A stretch of 64,000 bases of DNA from Thiocapsa imhoffii (GTDB lineage Bacteria; Pseudomonadota; Gammaproteobacteria; Chromatiales; Chromatiaceae): positions 1 to 64,000 of the forward strand of contig NZ_NRSD01000004.1 of assembly GCF_016583985.1 (NCBI RefSeq), in the 5' to 3' direction. Each line of letters begins with the position of its first letter. The stretch's first letter is position 1. Below are positions 1 to 7,966 of this stretch, piece after piece. Under the pieces are notes generated by a model, which saw nothing but the letters and a program-made list of their open reading frames with translations, did not search any database and was not told the origin of the DNA. A program made the position numbers and the translations under genes.

Positions 1-107
1 ATGGGGGGTCCTCCGCAGGTTTGGTCGCCCGTTGTGGACCATCAAACCCCATGCATGTTCATTTTCTCTATAGATTGCTTCTCTAGTACATTGTATCTAA
101 TGGCGTT

Positions 108-221
108 TTATTGGGGATACCTCAGGGTCTGTCCCCGTTTTCGTTTCTTCAACTTTTTCAGATCGAATCCACGAAGTTTCACTCTGTACTCGAAATAATC
201 TGTCCAAACAACTTCCTTCAT
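108..221 (-). pseudogene. truncated small toxin-like cassette ORF
   Basis: A 37-codon reading frame starts MKEVVWTDYFEYRVKLRGFDL. This resembles the opening of small toxin-like cassette proteins, although I cannot name the family with certainty. The resemblance stops after about 21 residues, and the frame then runs into a GGGGA-TCCCC palindrome at 113-136 and stops. It lies just beyond the attC at 262-342, in the same minus-strand direction as the other cassettes, so it is probably the next cassette, broken by insertion or rearrangement. Its continuation would lie left of the window or be lost. Confidence 0.35.
113..136. repeat. REP-like palindrome
   Basis: A 24-bp imperfect palindrome has GGGGA and TCCCC arms and an inner ACC/GGT pairing. 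Such GC-rich hairpins are typical of REP elements mobilised by RAYT transposases. A RAYT gene is present 4 kb away, but its own terminal repeats have a different sequence. It sits exactly where the truncated toxin-like frame loses its homology. Confidence 0.3.
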
Positions 222-261
222 GATCGCTCAATCGCAAGTACGTCTGGTTGCGTTTTTTGTG

Positions 262-342
262 GCATAACGTTTCACGTAACCCGCCCATTTGTAGCGAGCA
301 TCGCGAGCGAAAAATTCGTCGGCGTTTACGCGATTGTTATGT
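262..342 (-). other. integron attC site
   Basis: An 81-bp imperfect inverted repeat is bounded by GCATAAC (262-268) and GTTATGT (336-342), which match the RYYYAAC and GTTRRRY outer boxes of attC loosely. Its inner part (TTTGTAGCGAGC...GAGCGAAAAAT) closely resembles the attC at 1847-1927. It lies immediately downstream of the minus-strand DUF4926 gene, where a cassette's attC belongs. Confidence 0.72.
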
Positions 343-351
343 TTTTCTTGT

Positions 352-570
352 TTACGCAGCCTCGACCTTCGAATAGTGAAGGAGCATCAAATCTTCTTCT
401 TTGATTCCAAGCATCGCGTATGCTCTTCCATCATCCCCACAAAACTCGACCTCGTAGGCGGAATCTCCAAGCATTTCTACGATAGTTCCCACTTGTCCCT
501 TGACTAATCTTGCTTCTGGCAGATCTCGTAGTGAGGCAACCACATCCAGCTCTTTAATCTTGTTTGACAT
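352..570 (-). CDS. DUF4926 domain protein, cassette-borne
   Basis: This 72-residue protein contains the DUF4926 pattern: DVVASLRDLP, then KGQVGTIVEML, EVEFCGDDGRAYAMLGIKEEDLM. Members are small beta-rich proteins usually encoded directly after a DUF6883 gene, and the pair is thought to behave like a toxin-antitoxin module (inference from families, not tested). Here the DUF6883 partner lies 12 bp upstream but is broken. The stop lies 9 bp before an attC, so both genes form one integron cassette. Coding sequence is AT-richer than the core genome genes of the window. Confidence 0.75.
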   Translation of the reverse strand: MSNKIKELDVVASLRDLPEARLVKGQVGTIVEMLGDSAYEVEFCGDDGRAYAMLGIKEEDLMLLHYSKVEAA

Positions 571-582
571 GATCTATCGGCC

Positions 583-914
583 TCATAACACGTATCAGGA
601 TGTAAGGCGAAGTCTTTTCTCGCCCAACTTAATGATCCATGTACTCCTTACCATTGCTTCCTTGGTGCCCCTGGCGTAAGTGAAGTCAACAATGTATCGA
701 GTACCGTACTCATCCACTATGCCAATAGCACAATCCACCGTGATTACTTTTGTAGCAATGTGTCCGCAAGTTCTTGTGCGTTGCTGCCAGTCATTCCCAG
801 AGCAGAGAGAAACACCCGTGCCTTATGTTTGCCTCTTGGGTGTTCGTAGTTCAGGCAGTAGTCGGTGAGTTTCCGGATGTCGACAACTGCGTATTCTGCG
901 TTCGGGACTTTCAC
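583..914 (-). pseudogene. DUF6883 protein, frameshift plus nonsense mutation
   Basis: Reading the minus strand from a GTG at 914 gives KVPNAEYAVVDIRKLTDYCL, HPRGKHKARVFLSALGM and DTLLQK, a clear DUF6883 start. That frame stops at 744-746. The rest of the domain (VDEYGTRYIVDFTYARGT, MVRSTWIIKLGEKRLRLTS) continues in another frame. It meets a TGA at 595-597 exactly where the family ends in T-S-C-Y-V-L; TAC GTG TTA TGA follows, so one base change turned TGC or TGT into TGA. One frameshift and one nonsense codon therefore break the gene. It is the partner of the intact DUF4926 gene downstream. The start codon is uncertain. Confidence 0.7.
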
Positions 915-928
915 TTCAGCTCTTCAAG

Positions 929-1000
929 ACATAACGCTTTGCTCACCGGTAAATTAGGAGCGCAGCGAGTAATTTATCCGCGTGGAGCAACTTGTTATAC
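929..1000 (-). other. integron attC site
   Basis: A 72-bp element is bounded by ACATAAC (929-935) and GTTATAC (994-1000), with internal complementary arms around GCTTTGCTC and GGAGCAAC. It lies between the minus-strand HNH gene (stop at 1004) and the DUF6883 pseudogene, so it is the HNH cassette's attC. Confidence 0.68.
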
Positions 1001-1003
1001 AGA

Positions 1004-1834
1004 TCAGTCGACATGCATCGCATTTCTTGCATACTCCTTTAGAACAGACTTTAGCTCCTCCAGTCTGTTCTTGGCTTTAAGATCATCGCTGTTAGTGATC
1101 AAGTACTCCTCAAGATACTTCACTTCGAGATGCACTAGATCAATGCGTATTCGCTGCAGCCAATTTGCCGATCCTAGGTTGTGATATTCCCAGTTCCGGT
1201 TGAAAAAAGGATTTTCGTAGTAAGGAATCGCGTCAATTGGAGTGGCATCCAAACCGCACTTTTCGAGTATAGCCCGCAAATCTTCAAGCAAACTTTCGTC
1301 GCTTTTATGGAATGACTCAAGCAAATGCTCGATGCCGGCAATCGCATCATGCGCGCTTTGCATCACTTCAAAAAAGCTAGCCTTGCCGTTGACCTCCATA
1401 GCCAAACCAGAATCCTGGAACACATGTTCTAGCTTGTTGGCACGCTCGATTTTTTCCCAATACTCGTCCATTTGATCTTTGAGCTTATAAAGGACGGCTT
1501 CATCGATTTTAAAGCTGGACTTCTCAAATAGTAGCTCATGATCCAGCTTCATTTCTTTGAGTTTTTTCACCGGATATCGGTCAACGTCATCTGTTTCGAT
1601 ATGATGGGGGTAACACAGCAGAATCAGGTTTTCATAGCTTCGACGGTATTCATCATCGCTGTTAGGGTTGAATCGCTCTCCGCCGCTGCTCGCCGCTTCG
1701 ATATGACACACCTGTGCGATAAAAAGGTTGTCACCATTTACCAGAGGGTGAGTGCAGCCTGGAAACGCGCACTGGTTGCCTGAGCGGGCGAAAAGCGCTC
1801 TTAAAGTTTCCAATTTGGTTGATAATCGAGGCAT
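1004..1834 (-). CDS. HNH endonuclease-like protein, cassette-borne
   Basis: The 276-residue protein has an N-terminal HNH fold of the zinc-ribbon type: C22-x4-C27, the CHIEAASSGGERFN stretch with catalytic-type His44, ENLILLC with Asn69 and Cys74, and His77-His78. Residues from about 90 on are helical, with no domain I recognise. HNH proteins of this layout are nucleases and are common in restriction and defence contexts. The gene starts 12 bp after the core of the attC at 1847-1927 and its stop touches the attC at 929-1000, the tight packing expected of an integron cassette. Target and partner are unknown. Confidence 0.72.
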   Translation of the reverse strand: MPRLSTKLETLRALFARSGNQCAFPGCTHPLVNGDNLFIAQVCHIEAASSGGERFNPNSDDEYRRSYENLILLCYPHHIETDDVDRYPVKKLKEMKLDHELLFEKSSFKIDEAVLYKLKDQMDEYWEKIERANKLEHVFQDSGLAMEVNGKASFFEVMQSAHDAIAGIEHLLESFHKSDESLLEDLRAILEKCGLDATPIDAIPYYENPFFNRNWEYHNLGSANWLQRIRIDLVHLEVKYLEEYLITNSDDLKAKNRLEELKSVLKEYARNAMHVD

Positions 1835-1846
1835 TACACCCCTCTT

Positions 1847-1927
1847 GTATAACGCCAGCCGTAACTGGCGTATTTGTAGTGAGCGCAGCGAACGAAAAAT
1901 GCGTCCACGCTTACGGCATTGTTAGGG
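1847..1927 (-). other. integron attC site
   Basis: An 81-bp site runs from GTATAAC (1847-1853) to GTTAGGG (1921-1927), with paired inner arms CGCCAGCCGTAA and TTACGGCATTG. GTTAGGG matches the GTTRRRY crossover box exactly. The stop codon of the 592-residue gene to its right overlaps it, as often seen for cassette genes. It is the clearest attC of the left array. Confidence 0.8.
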
Positions 1928-3700
1928 TTTTTCGTGGCCGCATAAAAACGCAATGTTCTTTTCATTTATTTCAGTTATTGACGAGAGCGTTCTTTCAAAC
2001 TGAATTTCTTTGATCTTTGCAAGCTCAAATACTTGCTCCAAAGTTTGCGTTTTGTAATCACCACATGAATAACGCATGATTCCTTCCATCATCTGATCTA
2101 AATAATCATGCCCGTTCTCGATCAGTGTTTCTGTGTACTTCGGGGTTCTTCCCGAGTGAACAATTAGGTTTCTTGTTCGATACATTCTTCGTATCTGCCA
2201 TGAGACTTTTTTCTTGTGAAGCGCAATAATATCCTTAACATTCTCTGCACTTGATAGCATCTCGGAAAGAGCGAACCCGCGGTATCGCAGCAGATGAAAA
2301 TCTTTCAATGATGCATAAAGGCCACTTCTTAGATCTTGGTTACCTTCAAGAGCAAGCAGATACAATGTGCGTTCGTATATGTCTCGGCCGTGAGAGTTCG
2401 GCACTCTATTAAGAGTTTTTCGTGTGATATTCTTATCCCATAGGAAGAGATCCGCAACAAATCTTTCGATTACTCTTTGAATGTACCCAACGACGACAAA
2501 TGGAAGTATGAAATTAATTATCGATCCAATCTTGTTCCCTCCTACATGTGAAGGAACAAGTGTTTCGATAGCTGTCCATAAATTCACCAATTGATTTTCA
2601 ACGACATCATTTGAAATACAGATTCCGTGAAGATCAGCGACGCGATTGAATTTTTGAAAGCTGCCCCCGTCGTGCATGGCGAAGGAAGAAATAAGGCGAT
2701 TTAGCTCCCTTGCGGCTTTTTTTGGTTTGTAGTCAAAGCCCTTCTCCATTGCCCCCTTGTGAGGCCCTTCAAGACTTGCGGATTTATCGCAGCATTTTCG
2801 GAAAATTAGAGATTCCCGCCTCCAGGATATTTGGCTCTTATGGTAAAAGAGCGAATACAGGTCACTAAGATTATCGATCTTTCTTTCCGCTCCAGATCGA
2901 GCTGTTTGGTGATCAAATGCTCTGATTTTCTTAATCAGAACGTATTCATGATTTTCAAACTCACCATCCTTCTCAAAATGGTGCTCTTCTGCCGCCTCAG
3001 AATATTCTTCGGGAATTTCATCGAACACCTCGACATTGAAGGCGCGAACGGACTCTGAAACTGTTTTGATCAACGGATCAACAAGAAACAGAGCCTCATA
3101 GAAATGGATCTTACCGTTGAAAAACTCCAAGTAGTTTTTTAGCGCGCTGGTTGATTCGATCTTGGGCTCATCGCCGAGAAAGAAGAAATCTAAGGTCGTT
3201 TTGTAGAGGAAAGATTTACTGTAGCCAATATTAATCAACGTGGTTGCAAAAGTGCGAGCCAACTGATCGATATGTTTCTTACTCTTTAAGTCGATTTGTA
3301 GCGCCAATGCTTCCTTGCATTTCGCCAAGTACCTTGAAGGCCCGATGGTTCGAGAAAGCGCTTCAAGACGCTTTCGTTTTTCCGATAGCGGAGTGTCTTC
3401 ATCGTGGACGATGTAATAACTTAGGTCGATATCCAACAGAGATTTGGCGAGCTTGTCGCTCTGGATGCTCCACTCCAACTCCCGTAGAACGTGGCTTAAA
3501 TTTGCTCCCTCAATGACTTTGTTATCAATGTCTTCAATAAGACGAAGTGCTTCTGAGCACAGATAAGGAGCATTGAGAGCTGATGGCTTATAGCTATCTA
3601 ATGTGTAGTCAAATAAAAGTTCGTCCATCCGCTGGGCAAAAAACACCAAGCCATCTAAAGACGGATCGGACTTCCATTTGTGAAGGCTACGAAATCGCAT
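1922..3700 (-). CDS. large cassette protein with C-terminal HEPN-type motif
   Basis: This 592-residue protein has no family I can name. It is largely helical. Near the C-terminus (R510-N-L-I-V-H515, then SGR) it carries the R-x4-H motif of HEPN ribonucleases, preceded by helices with VNLWTAIETLVP, a layout seen in large HEPN-type phage-defence proteins. The ATG lies 7 bp from the GTTAGGG box of the attI-like region, making this the first cassette of the left array and the one best placed for expression from an integron promoter. Its stop overlaps the next attC. An RNase or abortive-infection role is inference from the motif and context. Confidence 0.6.
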   Translation of the reverse strand: MRFRSLHKWKSDPSLDGLVFFAQRMDELLFDYTLDSYKPSALNAPYLCSEALRLIEDIDNKVIEGANLSHVLRELEWSIQSDKLAKSLLDIDLSYYIVHDEDTPLSEKRKRLEALSRTIGPSRYLAKCKEALALQIDLKSKKHIDQLARTFATTLINIGYSKSFLYKTTLDFFFLGDEPKIESTSALKNYLEFFNGKIHFYEALFLVDPLIKTVSESVRAFNVEVFDEIPEEYSEAAEEHHFEKDGEFENHEYVLIKKIRAFDHQTARSGAERKIDNLSDLYSLFYHKSQISWRRESLIFRKCCDKSASLEGPHKGAMEKGFDYKPKKAARELNRLISSFAMHDGGSFQKFNRVADLHGICISNDVVENQLVNLWTAIETLVPSHVGGNKIGSIINFILPFVVVGYIQRVIERFVADLFLWDKNITRKTLNRVPNSHGRDIYERTLYLLALEGNQDLRSGLYASLKDFHLLRYRGFALSEMLSSAENVKDIIALHKKKVSWQIRRMYRTRNLIVHSGRTPKYTETLIENGHDYLDQMMEGIMRYSCGDYKTQTLEQVFELAKIKEIQFERTLSSITEINEKNIAFLCGHEKP

Positions 3701-3706
3701 TTTTAA

Positions 3707-3782
3707 CCCTAACGTGTTCTAGGTTGCATGCGTCGTTCCGTGTACTAGACTGCATGCAGTCTAGCGCAAGAGTAGCCTAACG
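3707..3782 (-). other. attI-like recombination region and intI upstream region, copy 1
   Basis: Between the divergent integrase fragment (3783, plus) and the first cassette (3700, minus) lies a 76-bp stretch that ends in the core box GTTAGGG when read on the minus strand (3707-3713). This divergent arrangement is where attI and the cassette promoter sit in integrons. It contains a 20-bp perfect palindrome. From 3709 on the sequence is repeated at 9879. Confidence 0.6.
3745..3764. repeat. 20-bp perfect palindrome upstream of intI, copy 1
   Basis: CTAGACTGCATGCAGTCTAG is a perfect 20-bp palindrome whose right edge is 18 bp before the integrase start. It is conserved in the second copy. It could be a regulator site or part of attI. 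It is not a LexA box of the CTGT-N8-ACAG type. Confidence 0.7.
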
Positions 3783-4286
3783 ATGCCTGACGTCAACACC
3801 ACGCGGACGCGCCGTGGGGGCGGCGCACCGTCGAACTGGGACCGTTACCTGGATCTCCTGATCCAGCGTCAGGTTCCGGCGAAGTCCCGTCAATGGTACG
3901 TCCGACGGGTCGAGGATTTCCTGAAGGACCTCAAGCCGGCGGCCTTGTCGGCGCTGACGGCGGACCAGGTCACGGACGACCTGCGACGCAGGTCGGCACG
4001 TTCCGATCTCACCGAATGGCAGATGCGTCAGATCGTCGATGCCTTGCGCTTGCTGTTGGTTGACCTGGCGCAAGTTCCTGCCGGGAGGGGGTTCGATTGG
4101 GGCTATTGGTGGGAGGGGCAGCGGCCCCTGAGCAAGGAGCATGCGACGATCGCGCGCAGGACGGCCATGAGCGCCGAGGACGGTGCCGATCCAACGTCCA
4201 TCGGCGTCCCGCGGTTCGGCCGCTCGGCACCGGCGTTTCCGATCCTGGAAGACAGGGCGCGAACCATTCGAACAAAATTACGGTGA
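3783..4286 (+). pseudogene. intI: integron integrase (IntI) N-terminal fragment, copy 1
   Basis: Residues 1-160 (NWDRYLDLLI, RQVPAKSRQWYVRRVEDFL, ADQVTDDLRRRSARSDLTEWQMRQIVDALRLLL, HATIARRT) match the N-terminal SAM-like core-binding domain of gammaproteobacterial integron integrases. The frame then runs into the RAYT terminal repeat at 4278 and stops at 4286. No catalytic domain (R...HxxR...H...Y) is found nearby, so the enzyme cannot recombine. Orientation, divergent from the cassettes to the left, is the standard integron layout. Confidence 0.82.
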
Positions 4287-5041
4287 CACCGTCCCATTTA
4301 CACTCATGTTGGTTGTCTCAGGTCATTGTTCTGCGAAGGCGGCCGGCCACGTTTGCCTGGACGGAGCGTGCGGCCAAGTCGCTTTTCGAGCACGCCAAGC
4401 GCTTGGTCACCCATCAATGGTCGCCCGATCGTTTGACCCTTCGTGAGCGCGGCAACCGGTTCAGGATCCGCTAGTTCCTCCAAGACGTCCGCGACACGAT
4501 CGACGCGATCCAGCAGGGGAGAAACCGTCACCAAGCCATCGTCCTGGCGCCGGAGATGTGCTGGCGTGCTGGACCAAGGCCAGTCGGCAGCCGTCGCAGC
4601 CAGCCTCGCCTTGACGGGATTCAAAGCCACGTCGCGGAACGCTGCCATCAAATGTGGTTCATCCATGGCCACGCAACCGAATCGCCCTTGAAACAAATGG
4701 CCAGTGACGCGCAATCGTGCGTTGATGTACCCGCTCTATCGACGATGCGTTTCGCCGACGGCGCGGGACAGTCCGGTGTCGTCAGAAGGCGCGAGAATCA
4801 AGTGAACATGGTTTGGCATCAGGCAATAGAACCAGACGTCCACGCCGTTTGATCGACACGCCTAGGCGAGCCAATCTCTGTAGAGCGCATCGTCGTCGTC
4901 TTCCATGTCTATCTGCTGGCGCCTGTTCCCACGTTGCGTCACATGGTGGGGAATGCCGGGGACGATGATGCGTGGGAGCCGAGACATGCGCTAGGCATAA
5001 GCCGAGAGGGAGATGGTGTAAATAGTAAAGTGTCACCGTAA
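4278..5041 (-). mobile_element. RAYT (IS200/IS605-related) element inserted in intI
   Basis: A 764-bp element is bounded by imperfect inverted repeats: TTACGGTGACAC...TTTACAC at 4278-4303 and its complement at 5017-5041. It encloses a REP-associated tyrosine transposase gene on the minus strand. The left repeat cuts the integrase reading frame after the ARTIRTK stretch. I could not find the rest of the integrase on the far side, so the insertion was accompanied or followed by a deletion. Confidence 0.72.
4304..4987 (-). pseudogene. REP-associated tyrosine transposase with two in-frame amber codons
   Basis: One continuous frame of 228 codons reads MSRLPRIIVPGIPHHVTQRG, then CLMPNHVHLI (the HUH-type His pair), GHLFQGRF and ALNPVKARLA, the hallmark order of RAYT (TnpA-REP, Y1 transposase-like) proteins. 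Two TAG codons interrupt it, after DWLA (GCC TAG GCG) and after ETHRR (CGA TAG AGC). Length and frame are otherwise intact. Loss of function by point mutation is the simplest reading, since both positions are ordinary sense codons in relatives. Confidence 0.8.
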
Positions 5042-5256
5042 CTCCACCAAACTTAAATTTGATTAAACGGCTTTGGCGACACGTCAAGGAACAAGTTTTA
5101 TATTCTCGATACTACGAAACCTTTCCCAAATTCAAAGCTGCGATCATGGGGTGTATTAATAGCACTACCACCAGCAATCTTAAATCTCTCGAAACTCTTT
5201 TGACATCGAAGTTTCAGGTGATAGAAAAACGCAAATAGTAAATACATAGAGTATAG

Positions 5257-6096
5257 CTATCTGTACTCGTCGAAGAATTTGCTGTCAATCTCAAAAACTG
5301 TTTTCGGGCGTACGCCTAGCTGCAGGTGTTCAAACATTGACACAAGCTTCTCTCCGTTAACCATTTCTATGGGGGGAACGCCGTCGCGCCTAGCTTCCTT
5401 CTGGGCATCGGATGTGAATTGTCCGGTCGTCAGAATGATGCCTTTGTCCGCTCTCCCCATCATTGCGCCGCGGAAATCGCGGACGTGCGATGCGGAGACC
5501 GGACGATCTGTATATCGCTTGCATTGAAAAAGAACTTTAAAGCTAACGAAGGGGTTGAGTTCCAATAGACCATGTCCGTCGATTCCACCATCACCCGAGC
5601 GACCTGTAACCTCCACCTTTTCAAACCCAGACTTTCGAAGAAGAAGTTGGCATATTCGTTCAAAGCCCTCCGGTGACAGTGAACGAAGCACATTTAGCAG
5701 GTCTGTTTCGTGCTCCAAGTCATCGATGATAGCATCGGCGTCTTCGTGTCCGGCAACCTTTATATGCATTTCGCCTTGCACGGACTTGAACATTTCATAA
5801 ACGTCGTCAACGCTCAGTTTCGCGGTTTCTCCCTGTTTCGTAAGCCGCCAGATGCCGCGCTCGGATGGATCGATGAGTCCACCTTTCGCCAGATAAAATC
5901 TGGCCCAGGCGATCTGATTCTTTACCCGAGAATTACCGTTCTTGGTTGTTTCTTGCTGTTCTTCTTCTGGTATAGCGAGTGACTCGATGACAGCGTCAGT
6001 GACCTCAGCTGGTTTGCCCGAGCCACCAAGGGCTCTGAGGCTATCCAGAACCGGCAGGGCGAAACGCAGAAACTTGGGTCCTTTGGTGCGCTTCAT
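5257..6096 (-). CDS. Mrr-type restriction endonuclease, cassette-borne
   Basis: The 279-residue protein has an N-terminal winged-helix Mrr_N domain (about 1-95, PVLDSLRALGGSGKPAEVTDAV) and a C-terminal PD-(D/E)XK nuclease domain (about 135-255). Catalytic residues are visible: GDGGID with Asp173 and QCK with Gln191 and Lys193; FERICQLLL supplies the upstream acidic residue Glu146. Mrr enzymes cut DNA carrying methylated bases, so it may act as a type IV restriction system. The ATG lies 22 bp after a core box (GTTAGCT) at the attC at 6119-6178, so it is a cassette, but I see no attC after its stop; 215 bp of AT-rich DNA follow before the RAYT element. Confidence 0.85.
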   Translation of the reverse strand: MKRTKGPKFLRFALPVLDSLRALGGSGKPAEVTDAVIESLAIPEEEQQETTKNGNSRVKNQIAWARFYLAKGGLIDPSERGIWRLTKQGETAKLSVDDVYEMFKSVQGEMHIKVAGHEDADAIIDDLEHETDLLNVLRSLSPEGFERICQLLLRKSGFEKVEVTGRSGDGGIDGHGLLELNPFVSFKVLFQCKRYTDRPVSASHVRDFRGAMMGRADKGIILTTGQFTSDAQKEARRDGVPPIEMVNGEKLVSMFEHLQLGVRPKTVFEIDSKFFDEYR

Positions 6097-6118
6097 GTGT
6101 ATGAGATTCGGTTTCGGT

Positions 6119-6178
<60 letters not shown>

Positions 6179-6202
6179 GGATTCGGTCTCTCGGTCATCG
6201 GC

Positions 6203-6919
6203 CTACTTCTTCCAAGTGTACTTGATCGGGTTGGCTGCACCGGGTTTCCGGTACTCATCTGGGACCCGCTTGCCAACGTAGATCTTCTTTAGGTCCGCGG
6301 GCGCCTCCTCGCCGACGAAGCCGAACCTGCCTGGAACACCAACCCCTTCCGCACGACCGGGGAAGTTAGCTGCCGTCGCCTCCAGCCAATCGCGCGCGAT
6401 GAACGCACCGACGATGACTCCTTGCATGGTTGAGAGGATGACATCTGCCTGCTTTGCCTTTCTCTTGTCGATCTTCCACGCGTACCGCGTAGCATCGTAA
6501 AGGGATCGTTCCGCCGCACTCCTATTGACGCTGATGAGTAGCGCCTTGTGCCGGAACACAGCCGGTTCGGCGGAATAGCGACGAACGATCTCCCGGGCGT
6601 GCATGGCCCCGTAGTCGTTGCCGCCTGCTCCCCCCGCGATGTTCGTCAGACCCGGGTACGCGTCGATGAGGGCCGCTTCGACTTCCAAGGCGGTAGCCTC
6701 ATCCATGCCGTGCCGGTGAATGACGTGGCCGACCTCGAAGCCAGCGAGACGGATTTCCCGGATACGCTTCAGCTTGTTGTCGATCTCGTCGCCATCCAGG
6801 CGCCCTTCGGCGCCGATGTGCGCGAACACCCGATTGCCCTTCCCTTTGCCCACGTAGAACGTCTCGCCATTCCGCGGATCGATGAGCCTGTAGACATACG
6901 TCTTGAGCTTCTGCGCCAC
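6203..6919 (-). CDS. GIY-YIG nuclease with possible PUA/EVE-like C-terminal domain, cassette-borne
   Basis: This 238-residue protein begins with a LEM-3-like GIY-YIG domain (about 7-100): YVYRLIDPRNGETFYVGKGKGNRVFAH supplies the two Tyr motifs and the catalytic Arg, and ALEVEAALI the metal-binding Glu. Residues from about 125 on (RYAWKIDKRKAKQADVILSTMQGVIVGAF...W) look like a PUA- or EVE-like domain, the kind that recognises modified bases; this is inference. A nuclease fused to a modified-base reader would suit restriction of modified DNA. The start is GTG at 6919, 15 bp after a GTTGAAT box. It forms a cassette with the attC at 6119-6178. Confidence 0.75.
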   Translation of the reverse strand: MAQKLKTYVYRLIDPRNGETFYVGKGKGNRVFAHIGAEGRLDGDEIDNKLKRIREIRLAGFEVGHVIHRHGMDEATALEVEAALIDAYPGLTNIAGGAGGNDYGAMHAREIVRRYSAEPAVFRHKALLISVNRSAAERSLYDATRYAWKIDKRKAKQADVILSTMQGVIVGAFIARDWLEATAANFPGRAEGVGVPGRFGFVGEEAPADLKKIYVGKRVPDEYRKPGAANPIKYTWKK

Positions 6920-6933
6920 ATCCGACGAAAACG

Positions 6934-6958
6934 ATTCAACTGAAGGCCATCGTTGGAC
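6934..6958 (-). other. degenerate or collapsed attC-like site
   Basis: ATTCAAC (6934-6940) and GTTGGAC (6952-6958) match the two outer attC boxes but are only 11 bp apart, too close for a functional attC. The GTTGGAC box also begins the left end of the IS91-containing segment. It may be a remnant left by insertion or deletion. Confidence 0.4.
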
Positions 6959-7076
6959 GAAGCCGCTACGCGGAGGAAGCCCGGCGTCGGCCTTAGAATG
7001 TCACCTCATGCCTCACTCGCGAGGGGTGTTCTTATCAACATCATGAGGTTACCCCAGCATATCAGTCTCCTGCAAA

Positions 7077-7966
7077 GAGCAATTCGAGCGCCACTACGAG
7101 GCGCATCTCAAGCACCTTCGGCTCAAGGGTCTGCAACCGAAGACCATCGAAGCCTACGCGTGCGCCGTGCGGACGGTCGGTGCCTATTTTGACGGCTGTA
7201 TCGACGATCTGTCCGAACAGCAGTTGCTGGATTATTTAACCGATCGGCTCGAAACCCACTCCTGGAGTGCCGTCAAACTCGACCTCTACGGATTGAAGTT
7301 CGACTACGCCCACGTGCTGCGCAAGGCCTGGGTGAGCGTGGATCTGGTCAAGCCGCCCAAGGGACAGCGCCTGCCGGATATCGTCACGGTCGAGGAGGCC
7401 CGGCGACAGATCGAGGCCACACGGATGCTCAGCTACCGCGTGTTCTTCTTCACCCTCTACAGCCTCGGGCTGCGCCTCGGCGAGGGGCTGGCGCTGACGG
7501 TCGCCGATATCGATGCGGCGCGCCGGCGCGTGCACATCCGCGCGGGCAAGGGCAACAAGGACCGCTTCGTGCCCCTGCCGACGATGACGCTGGAGGTGCT
7601 GCGTCGCTTCTGGCGGTTGCATCGCAATCCGGTGCTGCTGTTTCCCAATCGCACGGGCGGACGCGCGGCCGCAGCCTCGGCATCCACCCCGTTGGATCGC
7701 GGCGGTGTGCAGCTGGCCCTGCGCCAGGTCGTCGCGGCGTGCGGGCTTAAAAAAAGATCACGCCCCACAGTCTGCGTCACAGCGATGCCACTCATCTGAT
7801 CGAGGCCGGTGTCGATCTGCTGGAAGTCCAGAAGATCCTCGGTCATCACGCCATCCTCACCACCGCCCGCTACACCCACCTGAGTTCTCGCACCGGCGGC
7901 AACGCCGAGCAGGCCATTAATGACCTGATGAGCGGCTTCTCCATCCACTGGAGGGGCGTGAAATGA
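7077..7966 (+). pseudogene. tyrosine recombinase of IS91-type element, frameshifted
   Basis: Homology starts at QFERHYEAHLKHLRLKGLQPKTIEAYA (7080 on) without a clear start codon; the first in-frame candidate is GTG at 7167. The catalytic domain shows LGLRLGEGLALT with the first Arg. At an A7 run (7749-7755) the frame is lost after CGLKK. The rest continues one frame back: [34 protein letters not shown], giving HxxR, the second His and the Tyr nucleophile. One extra A would restore the gene, so mutation, slippage in the A-run or a sequencing error are all possible. Its stop overlaps the transposase ATG (ATGA). Confidence 0.8.

Larger units (their letters stand above)
3709..4457 (+). repeat. 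duplicated integrase-RAYT segment, copy 1
   Basis: About 749 bp (3709-4457) recurs at 9879-10628 in the same orientation with a small number of substitutions and one inserted G. The repeat covers the attI-like region, the whole integrase fragment, the left terminal repeat of the RAYT element and the last 150 bp of the RAYT gene. The copy therefore arose after the RAYT insertion. Confidence 0.9.

Noticed and set aside
595..597. TGA at a conserved Cys position of DUF6883, possible selenocysteine
   Set aside because: The same gene also has a frameshift, no SECIS-like hairpin was evident right after the codon, and nothing else in the window suggests Sec use. A nonsense mutation is simpler.
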